A stretch of 64,000 nt of DNA from Bog-877 sp050734135. Lineage in GTDB: Bacteria > Chloroflexota > Dormibacteria > Aeolococcales > Bog-877. A program made the position numbers and the translations under genes. Below are positions 9,263 to 16,610 of this stretch, in pieces. Where the stretch lies: positions 1-64,000 of the forward strand of contig JBOHUG010000070.1 of NCBI GenBank assembly GCA_050734135.1, given 5' to 3'. Position 1 is the stretch's first letter, and every line of letters starts with the position of its first letter. Below the pieces are notes generated by a model. That model saw nothing but the letters and a program-made list of their open reading frames with translations. It did not search any database and was not told the DNA's origin.

Positions 9263-10897
9263 ATGGCTGAGATAGTCCCACCTGCACCGGTAGCGGTCGA
9301 CCAATCGGACCCCGATGTGCAGCGTCTGGCGGCATTGGGTTATCGCCAGGAGCTCAGTCGAGTCCTGAGCCTCTTCGAGAACTTCGGGGTGGCCTTCTGC
9401 TACCTGTCTCCGATGGTGGGCATCTACTCGCTGTTCACCTTAGGAGCCGGGTCTGCCGGGCCCCGATACCTCTGGCTGATGCCGATAGTTGTCTTCGGAC
9501 AGCTCCTGGTGTCGTTGGTCTTTGCCGAACTGGGAAGCCACTACCCGATCGCGGGCGCGCTCTTCCACTGGAGCAAGAACCTGATGGGGCGCGGCTACGG
9601 CTGGTGGGTGGGCTGGATCTACGGCTGGGCGTTGATCATCACGGTTGCCTCGGTCGACACCGGCTTCGTGATCTACGCAAGCCCGCTGCTCCACAACCTC
9701 TTCGGGACCAACATCAACGCCGCCGATCCCAACACTGTCCTGTTCTTCACCCTGCTGCTGCTCGCGGTCCAGACGGTCTTCAACGTCGCCGGGGTCCGGC
9801 TGCTGGGCAGCATCTCCAAGGTCGGGGTCTACGTCGAGATCCTGGGGACTTTTGGGATCGCGATCCTCCTGGCCGCTGTCGGATTCCACCACGGGATTGG
9901 CTTCCTCTTCACCACCCAGGGGACCGAGCAGCTGGCGCACAACCCGCTCGGAGTCGGCTTTGGGGGCAACTGGTGGCTGGGGGCGGCCCTGGTGGCGATC
10001 CTGGCCCACGTTTACATCTTCTACGGCTTCGAGTCGGCCGGCGACGTCGCCGAGGAGGTCAAATCGGCCAGTAAGCAGGTACCTCGGGCCATCGTCTCTT
10101 CTTTGCTAATCGGTGGTCTGACCAGCTTCATCTTGGTCGCGGCTCTGCTGCTGGCGATCCCCTCGGGCGGCAAGAGCTTCACGGCCGCCACCTCCCTGAG
10201 TGGAGGTGTTCCCTACATCCTCAGTGCCAATGTCCACGTGGCTGGGATCCAAGACTTCATCCTGATCCTGGTTTGCTTCGCCTTCTTCAGCTGCGGCACT
10301 GCCGTCCAAGGGGCTGGTGCGCGCCTCGCTTTCTCCTACGCGCGGGACCGGGCAATTCCCGGCAGCCATGTCTTGCGCTATATCTCCCCCCGGTTCAAGA
10401 CCCCGGTCAACGCGGTACTGCTCGCGGCCGTGCTCCCGGCCCTATTCACCCTACTGGTGCACATCAGCCCCTCCAAGCCGATCGTGATTGGGTTCGTGAC
10501 CTACCCCGCCAATGTCACCCCCCTGACCGCCTTGGTGTCGTTCGGGGTCTCGGGGATCTACCTCTCCTTCCTAATGGTGGTGCTGGCTGCGATCGTGGCC
10601 CGGCTGCGGGGCTGGAAGGCAGAGGGCTCCTTCCGCCTCGGACCCTGGGGCTGGCCAGTGCTGATCGGAGCCCTGGTCTATGGCGGACTCATGCTGGCCA
10701 ACATCCTCATCCCCACCGGCATCACTAGTCCCAAGGGTGAGCTCTTCAACTTCGACTGGCTCACCCTACTTGTGGTGGTCTTCATCTGTCTGATCGGAGC
10801 CATCTACTTCCTGCTAGCCCATCCCCACCACCGCCCCCCGGAGGTAATCGCCGCGGGTCCGGCCGCCGTAGCGGGGGGAGTTGGCTCGCTCCGCTAG
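9263..10897 (+). CDS. APC-superfamily amino acid permease
   Basis: A 544-residue, roughly 12-helix transporter. The N-terminal hydrophilic stretch ends in LGYRQELSRVLSLFENFGVAFCYLSP, matching amino acid/GABA permeases of the APC family, and FAELGSHYPIAGALFHWSKNLMG carries the family's conserved E-x-x-x-x-x-P-x-x-G segment in TM2-TM3. YGFESAGDVAEEVKSASKQVPRAI is the characteristic E-S-A-G-D-x-x-E-E region preceding TM7. Substrate is not predictable. ATG 9263, preceded by GGGGAGA, is preferred to an upstream GTG/TTG. No neighbour suggests a specific amino acid. Confidence 0.9.
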   Translation: MAEIVPPAPVAVDQSDPDVQRLAALGYRQELSRVLSLFENFGVAFCYLSPMVGIYSLFTLGAGSAGPRYLWLMPIVVFGQLLVSLVFAELGSHYPIAGALFHWSKNLMGRGYGWWVGWIYGWALIITVASVDTGFVIYASPLLHNLFGTNINAADPNTVLFFTLLLLAVQTVFNVAGVRLLGSISKVGVYVEILGTFGIAILLAAVGFHHGIGFLFTTQGTEQLAHNPLGVGFGGNWWLGAALVAILAHVYIFYGFESAGDVAEEVKSASKQVPRAIVSSLLIGGLTSFILVAALLLAIPSGGKSFTAATSLSGGVPYILSANVHVAGIQDFILILVCFAFFSCGTAVQGAGARLAFSYARDRAIPGSHVLRYISPRFKTPVNAVLLAAVLPALFTLLVHISPSKPIVIGFVTYPANVTPLTALVSFGVSGIYLSFLMVVLAAIVARLRGWKAEGSFRLGPWGWPVLIGALVYGGLMLANILIPTGITSPKGELFNFDWLTLLVVVFICLIGAIYFLLAHPHHRPPEVIAAGPAAVAGGVGSLR

Positions 10898-10910
10898 CGC
10901 GCCATCCCGA

Positions 10911-10942
10911 GCCGAGTCGGATCGCCGATTGAAAATCGGCTC
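10911..10942. terminator. possible bidirectional hairpin between convergent genes
   Basis: Nested inverted repeats lie in the 48-base gap between the permease stop and the convergent lipoprotein stop: GAGCCGA with TCGGCTC, and inside it CCGATT-GAA-AATCGG. No U-tract follows on either side, so this would be at best a weak terminator. Confidence 0.3.
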
Positions 10943-10945
10943 CGG

Positions 10946-11752
10946 TCAGCTGGCCGGACAGGGTGAGTAGTCGCTGGCTTGGAATATCTCGGTGGTCGGG
11001 GTGTTGGCGAGGGTTCTCCAGCTGACGGGGGTTTCATGGGCCAGGTAGTCAGCCACTATCTGGTATCCGATCGCTCTGCCGGTGAGGAACGGCATGCTGG
11101 ACTCACCAAACGTCGTGGGGCTCACGCTGCCGCCGAGCAGAACCTCGTCGTGGAGACCCATCTTGGCCAGCACCGGCTGGAGGTGGTGCCACTGCCGACA
11201 CACCTGCTGAGCGGTGAGCGCGTTCACCCAGGGGTCAGGAGTACCCGGGAAGACCGCCTCGCCGAAGGCGGTCGCGGCGCCGTCCGTCACCAGCTGATCG
11301 AGCAGGGTTTTTCCGAGCCCAGCCCCGGTAGTGATGCGTACGCTGCGATCGATGGCCCGCGCCAGGGTCCGGGCCAATTGCTGACTAAAGTTGACCGGCT
11401 CCTCGCTCCAGAAAGGAAAGAGTCCGATCGTAACTCCGCCCGTCTCGGGATCGGTGAACTCGGTGGCCCCGACAGAAGCCAGGATCTCATCGGGGTTACC
11501 CACTGTGAGGTTCACCGCGGTGGCTGGTCCCGGCAACTTCGCCGCGATCCGATCCAGGTCAGTTTGGATCACTTTCCGCAAGGGGAATTTGCGCTTGATC
11601 ATCTCCCTCTCTACCTGGCGGGAGACGAAGACGTCAAAACGGCCTCCTCCGGCCTGGATTCGAGTCGGCACCACAGCCTCGACGTTGGCGCAGCCCACCA
11701 GGACCGCCAAAGAGGCCAGCAGCAGCACTCCGATCCCGGTCTTGGCTACGAT
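10946..11752 (-). CDS. lipoprotein resembling a degenerate DUF2268 (Zn-protease-like) protein
   Basis: The mature part follows a lipoprotein signal (VAKTGIGVLLLASLAVLVGC, lipobox LVGC). The core resembles DUF2268 putative zinc proteases: a QQLARTLARAI segment where the family's HExxH helix would sit, followed by TLLDQLVTDGAATAFGEAVFP, where the family usually has L-l-d-x-l-v-x-E-G-l-A. Here both HExxH histidines and the later glutamate are absent, so it is probably not catalytic. The start is unclear: AAGGAGG (11763-11757) is well placed only for a non-standard codon (ATC 11752 or GTA 11749); the nearest standard in-frame start upstream (TTG 11917) adds 55 unconvincing residues. Family assignment is tentative. 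Confidence 0.6.
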   Translation of the reverse strand: MVAKTGIGVLLLASLAVLVGCANVEAVVPTRIQAGGGRFDVFVSRQVEREMIKRKFPLRKVIQTDLDRIAAKLPGPATAVNLTVGNPDEILASVGATEFTDPETGGVTIGLFPFWSEEPVNFSQQLARTLARAIDRSVRITTGAGLGKTLLDQLVTDGAATAFGEAVFPGTPDPWVNALTAQQVCRQWHHLQPVLAKMGLHDEVLLGGSVSPTTFGESSMPFLTGRAIGYQIVADYLAHETPVSWRTLANTPTTEIFQASDYSPCPAS

Positions 11753-12003
11753 GAATCCTCCTTCGGTGACCGCCGGGTACCGCGCGCCCCCGCAGGGCTC
11801 GGAACCAATGCCGAAGCTCCCCGACAGTGGATCACCCGGAAATGCTCTCCTGCGGTCAGCGCCGCCCCAGTGCCCCGGTCGCCGCGACGATTCGAGTGTA
11901 GCTGGACAAGTTGGCAATATCCGACTCGGGACGCCAGCTCCGGCAGTGGTTCGCCGCCTATGCTGGAGTTTGACGAACTAAGCACGGGAGGTGTCGGCGG
12001 GCT

Positions 12004-12357
12004 ATGGCTGACATTCGCATCGAGGAGAAGGACCTAGTCGTCGTGCTGAGCGGCTTAGAGAAGCTGGAGGGTGTCCACGGCGACCTCCGGGTACCCCTTT
12101 CCTCAGTTCGCGAGGTGGAGGTCGTCGACCGGCCTCTCGATTGGATCCACGGTTTCAAGCTGCCCGGCACCCAGATCCCGGGGATGACCGCCGTCGGAAC
12201 CTGGGTCAGCGCCGACGGCAAGACATTCGCCGCGGAGCACCACGCCAGTCGGGGCATCGTCGTCCACCTTGATGGAGGGTCCTACCAGCAGTTGGTAATC
12301 GGCTCGGACGACCCTGACGCGCTCGCCGAGCGAGTCCGCACCGCCATGTCCCGGTAG
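12004..12357 (+). CDS. conserved hypothetical protein, PH-like beta-rich
   Basis: A 117-residue cytoplasmic protein, ATG start after a GGAGGTGTC stretch. The pattern of strands (VVVLSGLEKLEGVHGDLRVPLSSV, TAVGTWVSADGKTFAAE, GIVVHLDGGSYQQLVIGSDDPDALAERV) and a final helix resemble small bacterial PH-like domain proteins common in actinobacteria. No function known. It is flanked by genes on the other strand and looks monocistronic. Confidence 0.7.
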   Translation: MADIRIEEKDLVVVLSGLEKLEGVHGDLRVPLSSVREVEVVDRPLDWIHGFKLPGTQIPGMTAVGTWVSADGKTFAAEHHASRGIVVHLDGGSYQQLVIGSDDPDALAERVRTAMSR

Positions 12358-12410
12358 CCTCGCCGCGTTATCGGAACCAGCCTCCGGGGCGGAATTCTTA
12401 TCCGCTTCAG

Positions 12411-13370
12411 CTAGATCCAGTGGCGCCGCCGGAAGAGAAAGAGCTGGATCACCAGTGAGCCCAGCATCAATACGATCCCGCCCGCAAAGGCGGCCCCGGA
12501 CGGCTGCACCACCCCGGTCAGATATCCGAAGTTCATCCCGAAAAAGCCGGTCAGGAAGGTGAGCGGCAGGAAAAGGCTGGCCATCACCGTCAGGGTTTTC
12601 ATGGTCCCGTTCAGGCGATTCGAGACGGTGGAAAGGTAGGTGTCCATGGCTCCGGAGAGCAGGTCACGGAGCGAATCCACGGTCTCGTACTGCCGCACGA
12701 GGTGGTCGTAGACATCTCGAAAGTAGAGCGAGGCATCGGCATCCTGGGGGTCCAGTGACTGAGTAACCAGTCTCTGGAACGCGTCCCTCTGGGCACCCAA
12801 CACCCTCCTCAGGTCCGTGACCGTGTGCTTGAGCTCGGTGATCTGGGCTAGGTCCGACTGGTTGGCGGTCGTGACCAAACGGTCCTCCAGCGCGTCCACC
12901 TCCTCGTCAATTCGGTCGAGAGCCGGGAAGGCGGAGTCGACGATCGCCTCCGTCACCAGGTAGGTGAGGAACACCGACTTACCCTGGCTGAGGGATGCAT
13001 CCACCCCCAAGCGACGGCGCACCTCACCGAGGGACGCGGTTGCCTGCTGATGGATGCTCACGGTCCAGCTGGGCGAGATGCAGAGGTACTGCTCCCGCAA
13101 CACCGCTTTCTGGTTCTCCCACTCGAGCCCGACCAGCACCAAGAAGACGTACCCCGGATAGTCCTCCCATTTGGGCCGCTGGCCCCCGTGTTTGATGTCC
13201 TCGATCGTCAGCTCGTGGATCCCGAACCCGGACTCGAGCAGCTCGAAGTCGGCCTTGCTGGGGGCCTGAATATCTAGCCAGAGAGCCCCTCGCTTGGCCC
13301 GTAGTGCTTGTTTCAGCCGGGCCAGATCGCAACCCTGCTCGACGCCCTTCCCGGTGACCAGCCAGTGCAT
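12411..13370 (-). CDS. corA: CorA-family magnesium/divalent cation transporter
   Basis: A 319-residue CorA/MIT-family channel. The large N-terminal cytoplasmic domain with a long coiled helix (about 140-255) is followed by TM1 (LTVMASLFLPLTFLTGFFGMNFG) carrying the signature GMN at 278-280, and TM2 (AGGIVLMLGSLVIQLFLF) ending in the basic tail RRRHWI. The loop after GMN has the family Y-x-x-x-V-x-P-x-G pattern. The substrate is probably Mg2+, though CorA-family Co2+/Zn2+ exporters share the fold. It is probably monocistronic. Confidence 0.93.
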   Translation of the reverse strand: MHWLVTGKGVEQGCDLARLKQALRAKRGALWLDIQAPSKADFELLESGFGIHELTIEDIKHGGQRPKWEDYPGYVFLVLVGLEWENQKAVLREQYLCISPSWTVSIHQQATASLGEVRRRLGVDASLSQGKSVFLTYLVTEAIVDSAFPALDRIDEEVDALEDRLVTTANQSDLAQITELKHTVTDLRRVLGAQRDAFQRLVTQSLDPQDADASLYFRDVYDHLVRQYETVDSLRDLLSGAMDTYLSTVSNRLNGTMKTLTVMASLFLPLTFLTGFFGMNFGYLTGVVQPSGAAFAGGIVLMLGSLVIQLFLFRRRHWI

Positions 13371-13431
13371 GAGGAGGGACTTTAGCGGAGCACCGCGCCT
13401 GGTCGAGATGGACCCCTCACGCGGGTGAGAT

Positions 13432-14448
13432 TCATCCGCCCAGGTAGGACATCTCCGGCTTCGCGGCTCCCGAGTGTTCGGTGTGACTGGAGCGCAGCTC
13501 CGAGTAACGGTCGGCCCTGATCGCCCAGACCGCTCCGAGCTCGTCGATCAGTCCCTGCCGACTGATGCCCTGGCGGAGCTGAGCGCGCAGGTCATGACCG
13601 AGCCGGGCAAACAGGCAGGTGTGGATCTTGCCGTCCGCCGTCAGCCGCAGACGAGAACAGGCCCCACAGAAGGGAGCGGACACCGAACTGATCACGCCGA
13701 TCTCGCCGCCGCCATCCAGGTAGCGGTATCGCTGGGCCACATCGGCGGGGCTCCTGGCCTCGACGGGCGTCAGTGGCCAGCGGGCGCCGACTCTTTCCAG
13801 CACCTCTGAGCTGGGTACCACCTCCTCCATCCTCCAGCCGTGGCTCTCCCCCACATCCATGTACTCGATGACCCGCAGGAGGTAGCCGTGTTGACGAGCG
13901 AAGTCCGCCAAACCAACTATTCCCTCATCGTTCAACCCGCGACGGATCACCGCGTTCAGCTTGATCGGCCCGAGCCCAGCTTCGGAAGCCGCCGCGATCC
14001 CAGCCAGGACCGGTCCGATCGGTTGGTCCACCCCGTTCATGAGGCTGAAGACCTGGGGGTCGACGGAGTCCAAGCTGACCGTCACCCGACCCAACCCGGC
14101 CGCCGCCAGCGGCTTCGCCCAGCTCGCCAGCAGGGCACCGTTGGTGGTCATGGCCAAGTCGTCGAGCCCGGGTAGGTCCGCCAGCATCCTGACGAGCGTC
14201 GGTAAATCGCGCCGTAGGAGTGGCTCACCACCGGTGAGGCGAACTTTGGTGACTCCCAAGGCGATCGTTGCCTCGACCACTCGAGTGATCTCTTCGAAGG
14301 TCAGGATCTCGGCGCGCGGCAGAAATTGGAAGCCGGGCCCGAAGGTTTCCTTGGGCATGCAGTAGCGACAGCGGAAATTGCACTTGTCGGTGACCGATAC
14401 CCGCAGATCACCCAGGGGCCGCCCGAGCAGATCGTGAGTTGGCATCAC
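13432..14448 (-). CDS. moaA: GTP 3',8-cyclase (molybdenum cofactor biosynthesis protein A)
   Basis: A radical SAM enzyme converting GTP to 3',8-cyclo-7,8-dihydro-GTP, the first step of molybdopterin synthesis. The N-terminal [4Fe-4S] motif is Cys23-x3-Cys27-x2-Cys30 (DKCNFRCRYCMP); TGGEPLLRRDL is the SAM-binding GGEP motif. The C-terminal second cluster is CGACSRLRLTADGKIHTC (C-x2-C-x13-C). The protein ends in the GG dipeptide required in characterised MoaA proteins. Length 338 is normal. No other moa gene is in the window. Confidence 0.96.
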   Translation of the reverse strand: MMPTHDLLGRPLGDLRVSVTDKCNFRCRYCMPKETFGPGFQFLPRAEILTFEEITRVVEATIALGVTKVRLTGGEPLLRRDLPTLVRMLADLPGLDDLAMTTNGALLASWAKPLAAAGLGRVTVSLDSVDPQVFSLMNGVDQPIGPVLAGIAAASEAGLGPIKLNAVIRRGLNDEGIVGLADFARQHGYLLRVIEYMDVGESHGWRMEEVVPSSEVLERVGARWPLTPVEARSPADVAQRYRYLDGGGEIGVISSVSAPFCGACSRLRLTADGKIHTCLFARLGHDLRAQLRQGISRQGLIDELGAVWAIRADRYSELRSSHTEHSGAAKPEMSYLGG

Positions 14449-14514
14449 TGAAACTATCCTATCCCGGACCCGCCCACCAGCTCCCTGGCGCGGTGACCGC
14501 GACCGCGTGCCCGG

Positions 14515-15519
14515 TTAGTGGGCCACCGCCGCGCGGAGGGACTCCCGCAGCGAGCCCATGGTGCTCATGACCGCGGTGGGTTCATAGCCGCAATGGGCCA
14601 TGCAGTTCTCGCACTTGGGATTCCGCCCCCGGCCGTAGTTCTCCCACTCGGTGGTCTCCAAGAGCTCCTTGTAGGAGCCGACGTAGCCATCCGAAAGCAG
14701 GTAGCAGGGCCGCTGCCAGCCGAAGATCGAGTAGCAGGGAATCCCCCAGGCGGTGCAGGCGAAGTCCACCTTGCCCTCAAGGAAGTCCAGGAAAAGAGGC
14801 GAGTGGTTGAGGCGCCACTTCTTGCGCCGGCCGTCGGCGAAGGCCTCCTTAAAGATGGCGCGCGTTCGCTCAACTCCCATGAAGTGCTCCTGGTCGGGGG
14901 CCTTCTCATAGGCATATGCAGGGGAGATCTGCATGTTGTCGACCTTGAGGTCGTCATTGAGGAAATCGAGCACATCGCGCACTGACTTGGCGTCGTCCTG
15001 GGTGAAGAAGGTGGTGTTGGTGGTCACCCGGAAACCGCGGCTCTTGGCCTCCCTGATCGCCGCTACCGCCTTGTCGAACACCCCGTCTCGACACACCGAC
15101 TCGTCGTGGCGCTCCTTCAGTCCGTCCATGTGGATCGACCAGGCAAAGTACGGGTGGGGTTTGAAGAGGTCGAGCTTGCGCTCCATCAGAATGGCGTTGG
15201 TGCACAGGTAGACGAACTTCTTTCGCGCCAGCAGCGCCCCCACGATCTGGTCGATCTCCTTGTGCACCAGGGGCTCCCCACCAGCGATGGAGACCACCGG
15301 GGCTCCGCACTCCTCGATGGCGTCGATGCACTGCTGCACCGTTAGCCGCCGCCGCAGGATGTCGTCGGGATGCTGGATCTTGCCGCATCCGGCGCATTCC
15401 AGGTTGCACTGATAGAGCGGCTCCAGCTGCAGTACCAAGGGGAACTTGTCGATGTGGCGCACCCGCTGGGACATCAGGTAGGCGCCGACCTTCACCTTCT
15501 GACGCAACGGAATGGACAT
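14515..15519 (-). CDS. hpnH: HpnH-type radical SAM enzyme (adenosyl-hopene transferase)
   Basis: A 334-residue radical SAM protein closely matching the hopanoid-associated HpnH family, which adds the adenosyl radical to diploptene to start C35 hopanoid side chains. Visible features: N-terminal MSIPLRQKVKVGAYL, cluster Cys38-x3-Cys42-x2-Cys45 (QCNLECAGCGK), SIAGGEPLVHKEI, FAWSIHMDGLKERHD, and C-terminal FGWQRPCYLLSDGY...CENCMAHCGYEPTAV, all arranged as in that family. No squalene-hopene cyclase or other hpn gene is nearby. It is divergent from the MerR gene, with a 79-base shared regulatory region. Confidence 0.9.
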   Translation of the reverse strand: MSIPLRQKVKVGAYLMSQRVRHIDKFPLVLQLEPLYQCNLECAGCGKIQHPDDILRRRLTVQQCIDAIEECGAPVVSIAGGEPLVHKEIDQIVGALLARKKFVYLCTNAILMERKLDLFKPHPYFAWSIHMDGLKERHDESVCRDGVFDKAVAAIREAKSRGFRVTTNTTFFTQDDAKSVRDVLDFLNDDLKVDNMQISPAYAYEKAPDQEHFMGVERTRAIFKEAFADGRRKKWRLNHSPLFLDFLEGKVDFACTAWGIPCYSIFGWQRPCYLLSDGYVGSYKELLETTEWENYGRGRNPKCENCMAHCGYEPTAVMSTMGSLRESLRAAVAH

Positions 15520-15558
15520 GCCCTACCTCACAAGTGCCGCCGCCTGCCCGGATTATCG

Positions 15559-15598
15559 TTTAGCACTCTAAACCTTACGACAGTTGTAGAGTCAATCC
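15559..15598 (+). promoter_or_regulatory. putative MerR operator and leaderless promoter
   Basis: Between hpnH and the MerR gene lies an inverted repeat, ACTCTAAAC (15565-15573) against GTTGTAGAGT (15583-15592), outer arms ACTCTA/TAGAGT. The right arm doubles as a -10-like TAGAGT only six bases before the MerR ATG, suggesting a leaderless transcript and autoregulation. No good -35 is visible, as is common for MerR-controlled promoters. Confidence 0.45.
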
Positions 15599-16561
15599 AT
15601 GGCCGTGGACCGACCTGCCGACGGCACCGCGGAAGGTCTCCTCAAAATCGGCGAGGCCGCAGTCCTCACCGGCATCAGCGCCGGCCGCATCCGTCACTAC
15701 CAGGGCCAGGGACTGCTCAACCCTGCTCGCAGCATCAGCGGCTACCGCTACTTCACGGCCAGCGATCTGATTCGGCTCTTGCAGATCGACCTCTTGCGCA
15801 GCCTGGGAATGGGCCTGGCCGACATTCGCAAATCGCTTGCCGGTTCCGGTGAGGACGACTCCCTGCGAGACACCCTACAACGGCATCGTCGGGCCCTCCA
15901 GACGGAGAGGAATCGGCTGGAGCGGGGCCTTGCCGCAGTCGACCTGGCGCTCGGGTCGGAGGGCGCCAGCACCGAGACCGTAGCCGCGCTGCTGGCCTCT
16001 GCCAACTCCACACCGCGAGACAGCCTGGGAATCTTCGGCCGCTTGGGTAAGCCACTCTCCTTGGAGGCGGCGGGAATCTATCAGGAGATCCTGGGAGGCG
16101 GCTGGGGCCTGCCCGTGCCCTCGATCTTCGGCCGGATGCTGCTCCCGGGGACGGTGACCGAATTGCTGGAGAAGGTGGCCCACGCCGACGGGTATCAGAA
16201 GCTCTTCCAGCGGATTCGAGACCTAGCGGTGGCAATTCTCACCTTGTCCTCACCACCGTCCTCGAGCACCAAAAGTGCTGAGCAGGTGGCTCAAGGTTGG
16301 TTGCAGAGTCTCGCCACAGATCCGCTCCCGGTACAGGTGCAGATGGCACTCGATCAGGCAATTCCGAGGATCCGAGAGCTCGAAGTCCTGAACCAGGGAT
16401 TCCAGTTGTGGGCTGAGTCCATCTCGCCTCCGGCAGCCGCCGTGCTGCGATCGCTTGAGGCGGCCGCAGATCTTCGCGGTCAGCCGGTGTTGGGGGTCCT
16501 GGTGGCGGGGCGGCAGCGCCGGCAAGCCCGGCGGCACGGCTCCGTTCGCCTCGAATCCTAA
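15599..16561 (+). CDS. MerR-family transcriptional regulator with long C-terminal domain
   Basis: Residues 14-82 form a MerR winged HTH: LLKIGEAAVLTGISAGRIRHY, then QGLLNPARSISGYRYFTASDLIRLLQI and LRSLGMGLADIRKSL. A dimerising coiled coil (about 85-125) follows. The remaining ~190 residues are far longer than in metal-sensing MerR proteins, lack clustered cysteines, and look mostly helical; I do not recognise the domain. The probable leaderless promoter (TAGAGT six bases before ATG) overlaps an inverted repeat. The stop codon touches the CsoR operator in front of the permease, so this gene is placed with the metal cassette, though its ligand need not be a metal. Confidence 0.85.
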   Translation: MAVDRPADGTAEGLLKIGEAAVLTGISAGRIRHYQGQGLLNPARSISGYRYFTASDLIRLLQIDLLRSLGMGLADIRKSLAGSGEDDSLRDTLQRHRRALQTERNRLERGLAAVDLALGSEGASTETVAALLASANSTPRDSLGIFGRLGKPLSLEAAGIYQEILGGGWGLPVPSIFGRMLLPGTVTELLEKVAHADGYQKLFQRIRDLAVAILTLSSPPSSSTKSAEQVAQGWLQSLATDPLPVQVQMALDQAIPRIRELEVLNQGFQLWAESISPPAAAVLRSLEAAADLRGQPVLGVLVAGRQRRQARRHGSVRLES

Positions 16562-16580
16562 TACCCCCCCGGGGTATAAT
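16561..16580 (+). promoter_or_regulatory. CsoR-type operator overlapping the permease promoter
   Basis: ATACCCCCCCGGGGTAT (16561-16577) is a 17-base near-perfect palindrome of the G/C-tract type bound by CsoR/RcnR-family repressors (A/T-rich ends, central C and G runs). Its right end forms TATAAT (16575-16580), a consensus -10, so repressor binding would block polymerase. It lies 31 bases before the permease start and begins at the last base of the MerR stop codon. Confidence 0.8.
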
Positions 16581-16610
16581 GGCCACGAGCTCGAACCCGA
16601 ATGGTTTTAG

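Noticed and set aside
15559..15573. Half CIRCE-like TTAGCACTC upstream of the MerR gene
   Set aside because: The second arm GAGTGCTAA at nine bases is absent; the real symmetry here is ACTCTA/TAGAGT.
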